From: Candidatus Cryptobacteroides sp.
GTDB lineage: Bacteria; Bacteroidota; Bacteroidia; Bacteroidales; UBA932
NCBI GenBank assembly: GCA_029257745.1
Contig: JARIAS010000044.1
Span: 1 to 45,491, forward strand
Length of the DNA stretch: 45,491 nt
Direction of reading: 5' to 3'
Under the pieces are notes generated by a model. That model was not told the origin of the DNA. It did not search any database and saw nothing but the letters and a program-made list of their open reading frames with translations. Position 1 is the stretch's first letter, and every line of letters starts with the position of its first letter. Positions 24,658-34,016 of the stretch are shown here, in pieces. A program made the position numbers and the translations under genes.

Positions 24658-27600
24658 TTAGAATGAGAATCTTACATTAAATTCAAAACTTCTGGCGAAA
24701 GGATAACTAAGACCTCTTTCTCTTTTAACCGAAGAAAAGTAGAATAGGTCATTCATTAGAAATTCTAATCTTAATCTATTTAAACCTATAAATCTTAGTT
24801 GTTTTTCGTTAAAATCGTATGCAAGAGATATGCTTTTTAAGTCAATATAGTTCTCAATCTCAACAAAGCGACTTGTTTGTTGAGGTGTATCTGTATTGGA
24901 TATGTTCTTATATCTTGCAATATCTCCACTTTTTTTCCATCGGTCATTTAGTACTCTTGCATCTGCATTGTACCTAGGATCGGCTCCTTCTACTCTGTCT
25001 GATAGTGTCTGGTTGTATATAGCTCCACCTAATGAGTAGGAAAATTGCATGTTGAATGAAAATTGCTTATATGTAAGATATGAACCAATTCTGCCATATG
25101 CAAAAGGATTAGTATCGCCGAATGTGACTTTGTCGTGGCTGTCATATATAAAACTATATGAGCCATCTTTTTTAATGTATACTTCTTGTCCTGTTATTGG
25201 GTCTATTCCTGCTGATGGAACTACTTTCATTGCTGTAAGTGATTGTCCTTCTTCGTATATAGGAAGAGGTGCCTTACCCCCTTTCTTGAGATTTTCCTCA
25301 TTTTGCTTCTTTAAGGCATTACTTATATGCTTGATTTTATTTTGGTTATATGAATAGTTTACGGATAATGCCCAGTATAAGTCTTTTGTCATTATAGGGA
25401 CTATACGGGTTTGAATCTCCATTCCCTTATTCTCGATAGCACCTATATTTTCTCTGGCAGTTGATACACCTACTGCTGGGGCCTTACTTACATTTAGTAG
25501 TAGATTATCAGTGTTCTTCATATAGAAATCTAGTGTAAGATCCAGTCTGTTTTTAAGTATATTCAGATCTAAACCAATATTACTATTTAGTGTCCTTTCC
25601 CATTTAAGGTCTGGATTACCAATAGTTATAGGAACAGCACCTACGCCTGAACCATAATTGTATCTTGATTCGTATCTATATGTAGTAAGAGCTTGATATG
25701 GGGAGAAGCCTACATTTCCCAAGTAACCTATACTTGCACGTAGTTTCATTGTTGATATTTCAAGGTCTTTTAAAAACTCCTCATTATGAATATTCCAACC
25801 TAAACCAAAACTCCAGAATGGAGAGAATCTCTTATTCTTTCCAAATTTAGATGAACCCTCATATCTGTATATTACATCAAAAAAGTATTTGCTATCATAT
25901 ATGGTATTCGCATTTATGAAAAATCCAACAGACCTGTCTATTTGGTCTGAACCACTAGGTCTGCTACCTGCTTGGAAGCCATTTGCAAAGGCAGGGTGAG
26001 ATAGTTTGTCAGAAAAGTAACCTACTGATGTATATGAACTTCCATCTGCTGTTGTTGCATCTACGTTGCTACCTGCTGTAAGACTCAAATAAGCTTTTTG
26101 GAAGAAGGTTTTGTTATATGAAAACATAAGTTTTCCAGAATAATTTAAACTTTCATCAAAGTTTTCTCTTAAAGAGCCTCTCTGTTTAAGATCTCTTTTA
26201 TTTAATTCTTCTTTAGATAGGGGAGAGGTAAAACGTCTGCTTTTTAGTTTGTATTTTATAAAAGAAAAAGAGGCATTTAGTCTTAACGAAGGTAAGAACC
26301 AATATTGGAAGTCTGTGTTGTTCATAAAGTTAAAATCTTCACTTTTAAAGAAACTACCTAGGCTTGCCTCATATAAAGGGTTATCACTTCTATAAGATAG
26401 CATACGTTTTAGTTCTCCATTATTATCGTAAGGACTATCGTAAGGATTAAGTTTGGTATATTGTGAAAAGTCACCATATGGAGAATCTTGAGAGTTAATT
26501 ATATTGAGTGTAGATGAATTGGAAATATTCATCTTATTTGCAATGTAGTATGATAGTTTGTAGTAAGAGGATATACGTTCTCTTCTAGAACCTTTCATGA
26601 CTCCATTGTCATCTCCATATCTTAGTCCTACTGTATATCTTGCATAGTCATCTCCACCATCTATACTGATGTTGTGATTGTGAGAAAGACCATTACGTAG
26701 AGGCTTAGCAAGCCAATCAGTATTTAATCCTTTATTTACAAGTCTTAGTTTTTCAGCATATTGTTTGTCTAGCCTGTATTGTTCATCTAGATTATCATTA
26801 CTATATAGTCCTGCAAGGCGTTCATAGTTCAGTTTTTCCTTTGCATTTAATAAATGATATTCGCTAAGGTCGGGCATTGAGACCCTCATAGTACCACTAT
26901 AATTAAACTTTAATTTACCTCCTTTTAATGTCTTTGTAGTTATTACAATGACACCCGCAGATGCTTTTGCTCCATATAGGGCAGATGCTGAAGCATCTTT
27001 TAATACTGTAACAGCCTCTATATCATTTAGATCCATATCGTAAATATAGTCTACTGGAACAATAGAACCATCTACAACAAATATGGGCAGATTCGCAGCA
27101 CCTTCGAAACTTGACCTACCCCTTATGGTAATATCTGGTCTAGAGTTAGGGTCTGAACCTGTGCTATTGTCAGGAGCAATCTGCATACCAGGGACAAAGG
27201 CTTGTATGCTTTCAAGAGCATTTTTTGTTCCGGCAGATAAAAGTTGCTTACTGTCAATAGTTGTTTGCGAACCTGTAAAACTATTTTTGCTCTTTGGCAT
27301 AAATCCTGTCACAATAGCATCTCCTAGACTATTGCTGTCCTGCTCTAGTACGATTTTATAGTATTTGCCATTTTCAAGGATCATCTTTTTTGTCTTAAAT
27401 CCTACGTATGAGATTTCTACTTCTAGTTTTGATTCCTTTGTTTGTATAGATATATTTCCATCAAGGTCACTTATATATCCTGTTTTTTGTTTCTTTAAGA
27501 GGACATTTACGCCAATTAAAGGGACGTTGTTATTGTCTACAATTGTTGCTTTTATCTCTCCTTTTTTCACCTGTATCTGTTGAGCAGATACTATTACCCC

Positions 27601-27696
27601 ATTATTTATCGCAAATAATAATGGTGAAGTGAGTAGTGAGATAAGTGCAAGTGTTAATGTCTTGTAGAAAGATTTTAATAATTCTTGCAATCTCAT
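24658..27696 (-). CDS. SusC/RagA-family TonB-dependent outer-membrane transporter
   Basis: This 1012-residue beta-barrel transporter starts with a long signal sequence ending near VSAQ (residue 38). A carboxypeptidase-D regulatory-like domain follows (about 45-125; GVNVLLKKQKTGYISDLDGN). The plug domain (about 130-255) contains SusC hallmarks such as PDITIRGRSSFEGAANLPIFVVDG and EAVTVLKDASASALYGAKASAGVIVITTK. The barrel runs to the C terminus, which ends in the aromatic FNVRFSF. There is no N-terminal STN signalling domain, so it does not look like a sigma/anti-sigma transducer. It is the first gene of a six-gene operon and energised by TonB. Confidence 0.95.
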   Translation of the reverse strand: MRLQELLKSFYKTLTLALISLLTSPLLFAINNGVIVSAQQIQVKKGEIKATIVDNNNVPLIGVNVLLKKQKTGYISDLDGNISIQTKESKLEVEISYVGFKTKKMILENGKYYKIVLEQDSNSLGDAIVTGFMPKSKNSFTGSQTTIDSKQLLSAGTKNALESIQAFVPGMQIAPDNSTGSDPNSRPDITIRGRSSFEGAANLPIFVVDGSIVPVDYIYDMDLNDIEAVTVLKDASASALYGAKASAGVIVITTKTLKGGKLKFNYSGTMRVSMPDLSEYHLLNAKEKLNYERLAGLYSNDNLDEQYRLDKQYAEKLRLVNKGLNTDWLAKPLRNGLSHNHNISIDGGDDYARYTVGLRYGDDNGVMKGSRRERISSYYKLSYYIANKMNISNSSTLNIINSQDSPYGDFSQYTKLNPYDSPYDNNGELKRMLSYRSDNPLYEASLGSFFKSEDFNFMNNTDFQYWFLPSLRLNASFSFIKYKLKSRRFTSPLSKEELNKRDLKQRGSLRENFDESLNYSGKLMFSYNKTFFQKAYLSLTAGSNVDATTADGSSYTSVGYFSDKLSHPAFANGFQAGSRPSGSDQIDRSVGFFINANTIYDSKYFFDVIYRYEGSSKFGKNKRFSPFWSFGLGWNIHNEEFLKDLEISTMKLRASIGYLGNVGFSPYQALTTYRYESRYNYGSGVGAVPITIGNPDLKWERTLNSNIGLDLNILKNRLDLTLDFYMKNTDNLLLNVSKAPAVGVSTARENIGAIENKGMEIQTRIVPIMTKDLYWALSVNYSYNQNKIKHISNALKKQNEENLKKGGKAPLPIYEEGQSLTAMKVVPSAGIDPITGQEVYIKKDGSYSFIYDSHDKVTFGDTNPFAYGRIGSYLTYKQFSFNMQFSYSLGGAIYNQTLSDRVEGADPRYNADARVLNDRWKKSGDIARYKNISNTDTPQQTSRFVEIENYIDLKSISLAYDFNEKQLRFIGLNRLRLEFLMNDLFYFSSVKRERGLSYPFARSFEFNVRFSF

Positions 27697-27784
27697 GTTG
27701 ATATTTATTAGTTAATGAAAAGTATGATGTGCTTAGAAAAAGCAAATCTTGTACAATGTAATAAAAAAAACGCTAAAAACCAAA

Positions 27785-27816
27785 AAAAGTTTATGTTTTT
27801 TTCAACATAAACTTTT
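27785..27816 (-). terminator. Intrinsic terminator after the GH2 gene
   Basis: A 13-bp stem, AAAAGTTTATGTT with AACATAAACTTTT, has a 6-nt loop. On the minus strand it is followed by TTTGG and TTTTT. It separates the GH2 operon from the susC operon. Confidence 0.8.
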
Positions 27817-27851
27817 AATAACTAGATATTTATAAATATTATATTTTATAT

Positions 27852-30800
27852 TTACATGGTTTTTATATCAAATTCTGCACAGCAACATATTTGACTACCG
27901 TCTTGAGAATTAATTGCTGTAAATTTTACATACTTAGCTTTTACGATATTTTTTCCCTTACTTAATACTATGGTATTTAATCTCTTAGATCGAGGGAAGC
28001 TTCCTTTATAGACTTCTTTCCATTCTTTGTTATCCTTACTTACAGATATGATAAAGTCTTTTACGTCACCTGCGACAGAACCTCTTTGTCTTGCTAAATA
28101 ACTTATAGACTCAATAGGTAGAATATCATTTAGCTCAAATATTATCCAGTGAGGGTAGTTTGCCTCTGTTAGAGAATAGTTGGAATGCCAATATGTGCTT
28201 GGATCATTGTCCAACATATTATCTGCCTCTCCCTCATTTTGTTCAAAACTTGAAAGAGATATTACACTTATCCTGTTAGATTTACTCTCTATAAATTCTT
28301 TTTTAAATATTAATTCTGGCATATCGGCGTAGTAGGCATTAATAACTGCTGCCCTTTTTAAGACAAAGGCTTTTTTGTATTCTTGTTTTTTACCATTATC
28401 AATGCTGAAATATATTTTTTTGCCTTTAGCATCTATACTTACTACTCCTTTTTTATCTCTTGTAATTGCTATTGCTTCAATGCCACTTTTTTTAATTTTA
28501 GTTAATTCCTCAATTTTTTTCTTCTCAAAATTCCTAATGATAAAGCTAAATCTTTGTCCATTTGCAAATACTTGGTTTTTGCTTTGAGGAATAGGGCCAC
28601 AAGATGCACCTCCTAGCCCACTTGCTGCCTGATCTAAATGTATATAAGTGCCATCTGATTCTGGTAGTTGATAAAAGTGAGGGCTTTCGCAAAGTTGCAT
28701 TGCAGACCAAGGTAGTACTGATATAGACATTTGCTCTGCTCCAACAAATAGTAAGCCGGAGTTTCTGTTTTGTCCAACTTGTAACCATCTTACCTCTTCT
28801 CTATTGCCCATGCTTTGAGGTTTAGGGAAGTGTACAATCATATCCTCTGTACTTGATTGGTATAATCCGATAGGATAGCCACTTTTTCTGTCTGAGTAGT
28901 TATTTTCAGGGCCTCTTCCATAGTAACTTATCTTGTCAAAACTCTTATTTAATTTTAAGCTATATCCAAGTCTTGCAACTGCTAGTTTAGGCTTATTACT
29001 ATCCATATAAGCATTTATTTCAATAGAACCGTCTTTATATACAGTCCATATCTGTTCTGTTATAAGATAGAAATCGTCATCTGTCATTGCCTTTGAGTTT
29101 GCCTCAAAAATATTCTTTGCACCGAAGCTCTTAATGTTGTAATGTGTTTCAGCTTGAGATTTAACCGTATATGATATGCTTATGCTGCCATCATTATTCT
29201 TAATTACTGTATGTTTAAGAGCTCTGTGCTTTAATGCCTGCAGTCCATTTTCAATCCATTTAGCTGCTATCCACTTGTCATTATCTGTGAATGCTCGGTA
29301 AAGGTCTGGCTTTGGACCATTGCCTGCACTTATCATTTCTTGATCGTTATAGCTTAGGCTATATATGCTACCTTCTTGATTGTCAAATACAACATTAAAA
29401 TCTTTACCACTAATGAAGTATTTATCATCCTTTGAGTTAAAAGATAGGCTAGGATATGATTGGCTTTGTTCTGAAATACTAGGTCTTTGAATATCCTTAT
29501 TATATTTTAATTGCTCAAACATTTGAACAAAGCCTTTGTCTGCCCATAATTCTTTATTCTTAAGTTTAAACTCAAGATTTACAAAGTATTCAGAGCTCTT
29601 GTCAAAATCTTTCTTATCAAGATCTAATTTTATATCGGCCTTTGAACGTGCCTTTATTTGTGGTAGTTCTAAGCTTTTTGTATTAACTATCTCACCATCT
29701 TTTACAAGGCTATATTCAAGATATAGGTCTGATAGGTCTGTGAAATATCTTTTATTGAATATCTCTACTATGGATTCTTCTTCATTTTTCCATTTAGCTG
29801 ATAGGTTCTGGTATACTTTTTTTACCTCCATAGCTTCTGGCTTAGGTGTAAAATCAGGGAATAAAATTCCATTCATGCAAAACATACCACTATTTGGTTT
29901 ATCTGAAAAGTCTCCACCATAGGCCAAATATTTTTGACCTGTCTTGCTATCATAATTATAAAGACTTTGGTCTACCCAATCCCATATTGCTGCACCACAG
30001 TAGAAGTTTGTACTTTCGATAGCTTCCCAGTAGTCTGCAAGATCTCCTCCAGCATTACCCATAGAGTGGGCATACTCTGAAATATGGAATGGATATTTCT
30101 TTGATGTACGTCCAGTAACACCAGCCCTGACATTATCGACTGAAGGGTATTGGTCTGAACCCATATCTACAATATCATTATTACGCTCATATTGAACAGG
30201 ACGTGAGGTATCAAAATCTTTTAGAGCATTATAAGCGTGAACAAAGTTAATACCAGGCCCTGCCTCATTACCTAAGGACCACATAACAACAGAAGGGAAG
30301 TTAATATGAGCACCTACGGCTTCCATAACTCTTGCTACATGTGCGTTTTTGAACTCTGGCACATGAGATAGTGATTCTTTGCCATAGTAGTAATGGTGAG
30401 ACTCTATATTAGCCTCATCTTCTACATATATGCCATATAGATTACAAAGGTAGTAGAATATTGGCATATTTGAGTAGTGGGAAGTACGTATTTGATTGAT
30501 ATTAAGGCGTTTCATTAGTTGTAACTCCATTTCAATCTGTTCTGCACTTATAGTACTACCTGTACTAGGATTAATTTCTTGTCTGTTTACGCCTTTTAGC
30601 TTGACAGTTTTACCATTTATATAGTAATATCTTCCTGCCAGATGGAATTCATCATCCTCTGCCTTAGTGTCCTTTATCTCTACCATGCGAAAACCTACAT
30701 TGGTAGAGAACCTTTGTATGATATTACCCTTTTTATCTTTTAATTCTCCAACAAGTGTGTATAGATTAGGCTCTTCCGCACTCCATTTTGAAGGATTGCT

Positions 30801-31862
30801 TACTTCTATTTTTGATTTTAATATACTGAATTTATCTTTTTCAAGTTTTGATATTTTAACTTCACCTAAATTGTCAGCAACAAGGCGATTAGTGTTGGTA
30901 TATAGATTATTTTGATATAATTTGTAGCTAAGTGTATAATTTTTTATCTTTTTGTTGCTATCATTGTGAAGCTCTGCTTGTATATCAAGTACTCCATCAG
31001 TGTAATTATTCTTAAGGCTAGGGATTATTTTCCAATCTTTTACCTCTACTTTAGGACTTGAGCTTAGATAAACAGATCTGAATATTCCCGGAAGTCTATA
31101 CATATCCTGGCTTTCAAGAAAAGAACCAAAAGATATACGATATACTTCTACTGCAACTTGGTTTTTACCTTCTTTAATATATTTAGTTATATCATAAGTT
31201 GCAGTATTTCTAGAATTTACACTAAATCCTACATATTTTCCATTAATCCATAAATAGTGAAAAGAGTTTACTCCGTCAAAATTGATATATATTTTTCTGC
31301 CATTCCAATCTGCGGGTATTTCAAATTCTCTTTTATAAGAGCCAACTTCATTCCTGTCTTCATATGTTGTCCAGTCTTTTGCAGGAGTACGCATTATTCC
31401 TTTCTTCCAATCTCCAACTTCTACTCTATGAGCAAATATCGCTTGTTGATTTACATATATTGGTGTTCCATATTTAAGACTACCATCTTTTTGTATACCT
31501 ACTACATTCCAGCAAGAGGGTACTTCAATATTGTCCCAATTACTTACGTTATAGTCCTCTTTGTAAAAATCTTGTGGTCTTTTTTCAGGTCTGTTTACCC
31601 AATTAAATTTCCATATACCATCCAATGATTTATAATATTCGCTATATTGAGGCAAAACCATTCTGGCATTGTCTAAGTCTTTAAAGTTGAAGAACCATGC
31701 CCTTGGTTGTTCTTTGTTTAGGGATAAAATATCCACTTGCTCCCACTCATTTCCTTTAGGCTGATCTTCATTTGCATATGTGAATCCTCCAAGCTTATGG
31801 AATTGTGCCTTTGCACCTATGCTTAGTACTATAATGCAGAGTACCACTAAAATTTTTCTCAT
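27852..31862 (-). CDS. Secreted GH2 beta-galactosidase with C-terminal discoidin domain
   Basis: This 1336-residue glycosidase has a signal peptide ending near GAKAQ (residue 19). The order is: GH2 sugar-binding domain (about 70-270), Ig-like GH2 domain (about 275-400), TIM barrel (about 405-700), DUF4981-like beta domain (about 705-800), Bgal small-chain domain (about 830-1110), then an F5/8 type C (discoidin, CBM32-like) domain (about 1195-1336; NMLDNDPSTYWHSNYS). The acid/base Glu533 is in SLGNEAGPG and the nucleophile Glu596 in HISEYAHSMGN. It is about 300 residues longer than E. coli LacZ, mainly from the C-terminal module. The likely role is removal of terminal beta-galactose from glycans in the periplasm or at the surface. 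It lies 63 nt after the phosphodiesterase gene. Confidence 0.93.
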   Translation of the reverse strand: MRKILVVLCIIVLSIGAKAQFHKLGGFTYANEDQPKGNEWEQVDILSLNKEQPRAWFFNFKDLDNARMVLPQYSEYYKSLDGIWKFNWVNRPEKRPQDFYKEDYNVSNWDNIEVPSCWNVVGIQKDGSLKYGTPIYVNQQAIFAHRVEVGDWKKGIMRTPAKDWTTYEDRNEVGSYKREFEIPADWNGRKIYINFDGVNSFHYLWINGKYVGFSVNSRNTATYDITKYIKEGKNQVAVEVYRISFGSFLESQDMYRLPGIFRSVYLSSSPKVEVKDWKIIPSLKNNYTDGVLDIQAELHNDSNKKIKNYTLSYKLYQNNLYTNTNRLVADNLGEVKISKLEKDKFSILKSKIEVSNPSKWSAEEPNLYTLVGELKDKKGNIIQRFSTNVGFRMVEIKDTKAEDDEFHLAGRYYYINGKTVKLKGVNRQEINPSTGSTISAEQIEMELQLMKRLNINQIRTSHYSNMPIFYYLCNLYGIYVEDEANIESHHYYYGKESLSHVPEFKNAHVARVMEAVGAHINFPSVVMWSLGNEAGPGINFVHAYNALKDFDTSRPVQYERNNDIVDMGSDQYPSVDNVRAGVTGRTSKKYPFHISEYAHSMGNAGGDLADYWEAIESTNFYCGAAIWDWVDQSLYNYDSKTGQKYLAYGGDFSDKPNSGMFCMNGILFPDFTPKPEAMEVKKVYQNLSAKWKNEEESIVEIFNKRYFTDLSDLYLEYSLVKDGEIVNTKSLELPQIKARSKADIKLDLDKKDFDKSSEYFVNLEFKLKNKELWADKGFVQMFEQLKYNKDIQRPSISEQSQSYPSLSFNSKDDKYFISGKDFNVVFDNQEGSIYSLSYNDQEMISAGNGPKPDLYRAFTDNDKWIAAKWIENGLQALKHRALKHTVIKNNDGSISISYTVKSQAETHYNIKSFGAKNIFEANSKAMTDDDFYLITEQIWTVYKDGSIEINAYMDSNKPKLAVARLGYSLKLNKSFDKISYYGRGPENNYSDRKSGYPIGLYQSSTEDMIVHFPKPQSMGNREEVRWLQVGQNRNSGLLFVGAEQMSISVLPWSAMQLCESPHFYQLPESDGTYIHLDQAASGLGGASCGPIPQSKNQVFANGQRFSFIIRNFEKKKIEELTKIKKSGIEAIAITRDKKGVVSIDAKGKKIYFSIDNGKKQEYKKAFVLKRAAVINAYYADMPELIFKKEFIESKSNRISVISLSSFEQNEGEADNMLDNDPSTYWHSNYSLTEANYPHWIIFELNDILPIESISYLARQRGSVAGDVKDFIISVSKDNKEWKEVYKGSFPRSKRLNTIVLSKGKNIVKAKYVKFTAINSQDGSQICCCAEFDIKTM

Positions 31863-31925
31863 TTGACTATTGTATTAAATCTGTTATGATTATGTGTTTA
31901 TTTGTATTGTATGTATAAGTTTGTA

Positions 31926-33155
31926 TTATTTATTTTGCAAAATATCCTCTACAACTTCTATATTTCCATCATTATTAGAGGCCTTTATATTAAGTAGTTT
32001 GCACATAAGGGGATATATATTGACATTTTCAATTGCTCTGTGTATTTTTTTGTTCTTACTGAAGTCTTTACCAAAGGCGGCAAAAATAGCCCTCATATCC
32101 TTTTCATTATTGTTATAGCCGTGAGTGCCTTTTTGACTGGTGGCTATATCATAATATACATAGGTGCCTAATTCTGGAATGATTAGAATATCTCCAACCC
32201 TCGTGTTAGTACCATAGTGAAGCTCTTTTGGAATATTATTTTTTGCATAGGCCCTTAGTCCTTCAATATGATTCAGCTTATCTAGTATGTTATCTTTTTG
32301 TGTATTGTCTTTTAGGTAAAGATTGACTAAAGAACCTGTGTAACAGTGTTCTATATCTTTCTCATCTATGTAGTCTAAGAGTCGGATTTGTCTGTTTATC
32401 TCTGTCATTCCGTGATCAGAAACTAGCATAAAATCTATATTGTCTTTATAAGGAGATTGCTTGATTTGTCTTAATATATAGCCTATGAACTTATCTACTT
32501 GTAGAAGAGCTGCCTTTACTTCATTTGAGTTTGGACCATAAGAGTGTCCAGCCTTATCAGGTTGCTCTATATAAAGCATTGCAAGATCTATATCACCTTT
32601 ATTAATCTCTTTAAATAGCTCATCAGCCCTTGTTTTAAAAGGAGTGTGGCTGTTATATTTGTGCCATATATATGCTTGTTCCCCATTTACCTTAGCCTCG
32701 CTTCCTACCCAGAAATAAACAGCAGCTTTCTTGCCTTGTTTTTGTGCTGTATTCCATATAGGCTCTCCTTGATAAAAATCAGCATTTAATGTAGACTTTT
32801 GTCCCACTCTATATTCTCCCAGCTTACTATCATAGAACTGGTTTGCAATAATTCCATGATGATCAGGATATAAGCCTGTGGCTAAAGTATAGTGATTGGG
32901 GAAGGTTTGGCTGGGATATGAGGGCTTTAGGTATCCGCTGCTCCCAACTTGTATGATAGAGTCAATATTCTTGCAATAGTGTTTATTGATATAATCCGCT
33001 CTAAAACCATCAGCCGATAGCACAATAAGTATAGTCCTATTGTCTTCTTTATTAGATGCTTTAAACTCACTATTATCTTTTTTCCCTAAAAAGCTGGCAC
33101 AGGAAGTTATTAGTAGTATGCTGATTACTAGATAGAAAATATAATATCTTCTCAT
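31926..33155 (-). CDS. Ectonucleotide pyrophosphatase/phosphodiesterase-like lipoprotein
   Basis: This 409-residue lipoprotein (Cys19 in LLITSC) belongs to the alkaline phosphatase superfamily, NPP branch. The two-zinc site is visible: Asp in ADGFRAD, nucleophile Thr in SQTFPNHYTL, DKAGHSYGP, SDHGM and a late GTHGYNN histidine. NPP enzymes cleave nucleotide pyrophosphates or phosphodiesters to release nucleoside monophosphates; some act on phospholipids. The lipid anchor places it on the periplasmic or outer face. It lies 30 nt after mgsA and upstream of the GH2 gene. Confidence 0.9.
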   Translation of the reverse strand: MRRYYIFYLVISILLITSCASFLGKKDNSEFKASNKEDNRTILIVLSADGFRADYINKHYCKNIDSIIQVGSSGYLKPSYPSQTFPNHYTLATGLYPDHHGIIANQFYDSKLGEYRVGQKSTLNADFYQGEPIWNTAQKQGKKAAVYFWVGSEAKVNGEQAYIWHKYNSHTPFKTRADELFKEINKGDIDLAMLYIEQPDKAGHSYGPNSNEVKAALLQVDKFIGYILRQIKQSPYKDNIDFMLVSDHGMTEINRQIRLLDYIDEKDIEHCYTGSLVNLYLKDNTQKDNILDKLNHIEGLRAYAKNNIPKELHYGTNTRVGDILIIPELGTYVYYDIATSQKGTHGYNNNEKDMRAIFAAFGKDFSKNKKIHRAIENVNIYPLMCKLLNIKASNNDGNIEVVEDILQNK

Positions 33156-33185
33156 ATCTTAATAGTGTTATTTTTGATGATTAGC

Positions 33186-33641
33186 TTATAAAGTTCTGTT
33201 TTTATACTTGTCTATACATGCAGGCATAATTCTTTGGTAATCAGTATCTTTAAATAAACTAGATGATATGATAAAGTCTGCAGTACTTCTATTTGTCGCA
33301 AAAGGAATATTGTATAGTGAGGCTAAACGAACAAGTCCCATGACATCATTCTGATGACCTTGCATAATAAGGTTGTCACAGAAAAATACAAGCATATCTA
33401 TCTCCCCTTGTGCTATCATAGCACCTATCTGTGCGTCACCTCCAAGTGGACCACTAAGTAGGCAAGTTATATTTGGATGCTCTTCTTTTAATACTTCTTT
33501 AAGAGCATTATTTATTAGTCGTCCGGTTGTTCCTGTGCAGTATAGTTCACATGTAAGTAAGGTCCCTGCATTAAACTTAACCCAATTAACTAGTTCTGTC
33601 TTGCGAGCATCGTGTGCTACTAATGCCATTCTTTTTATCAT
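33186..33641 (-). CDS. mgsA: Methylglyoxal synthase
   Basis: This 151-residue cytoplasmic enzyme converts dihydroxyacetone phosphate to methylglyoxal and phosphate, a glycolytic overflow route. The phosphate-binding TGTTGRLI, the catalytic aspartate in SGPLGGDAQIGA, the FFCDNL and GHQND segments (equivalents of Asp91, His98 and Asp101 in E. coli) and ATNRSTADFII are all intact. The length matches E. coli MgsA (152). It lies 4 nt after the small membrane protein gene, which suggests translational coupling. Confidence 0.96.
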   Translation of the reverse strand: MIKRMALVAHDARKTELVNWVKFNAGTLLTCELYCTGTTGRLINNALKEVLKEEHPNITCLLSGPLGGDAQIGAMIAQGEIDMLVFFCDNLIMQGHQNDVMGLVRLASLYNIPFATNRSTADFIISSSLFKDTDYQRIMPACIDKYKNRTL

Positions 33642-33645
33642 AAAT

Positions 33646-33933
33646 CTACTTATTTTTATCTGAGTTTATATGTGTATCACTAAGTTCTTTTACTCCTTCT
33701 TCTGTTTCTTGTTGCACTTCCTTGGCTAACTTTTCTTCTTTGGCTATGCGTAACTTCTTTTTTATATACTTTATGCCCTCTTCTCCTAAGATTAGTAGGG
33801 CAGTATATTGAAATAATTTTGCCATACCAAAAAAGATAAACCATAGGACGCCCTTGATTTTTACATCAATCGGTAAAAATGCTTGGGCAAAGGATATTAT
33901 ATAGCATAGTATACACAAAATCAAGATTATCAC
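33646..33933 (-). CDS. Small two-helix membrane protein of unknown function
   Basis: I do not recognise this family. From GTG 33933 it has 95 residues: two hydrophobic segments (about 1-22 and 28-50), then a lysine- and glutamate-rich cytoplasmic tail (about 55-95). The start is doubtful. The same frame is open upstream to a stop at 34012-34014 and would add a basic segment (RRAVEGLSFRTG) without any ATG, GTG or TTG. AGGA directly abuts the GTG, which is too close for a normal ribosome site. The gene lies between gpx and mgsA with very short gaps, so co-transcription is likely. Confidence 0.6.
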   Translation of the reverse strand: MIILILCILCYIISFAQAFLPIDVKIKGVLWFIFFGMAKLFQYTALLILGEEGIKYIKKKLRIAKEEKLAKEVQQETEEGVKELSDTHINSDKNK

Positions 33934-34016
33934 TCCTGTACGGAATGATAATCCTTCTACGGCCCTTCTTAAGACCTTGTAGATATTTTTAAAAAACTGT
34001 TTGATAAGGCTTTATT

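Noticed and set aside
24658..31862. Classical polysaccharide utilisation locus (SusCD plus GH2)
   Set aside because: A strong terminator at 27785 and a separate operon divide them. The SusCD operon itself ends in metalloproteases and has no glycosidase, and the GH2 gene belongs to the gpx-mgsA run.
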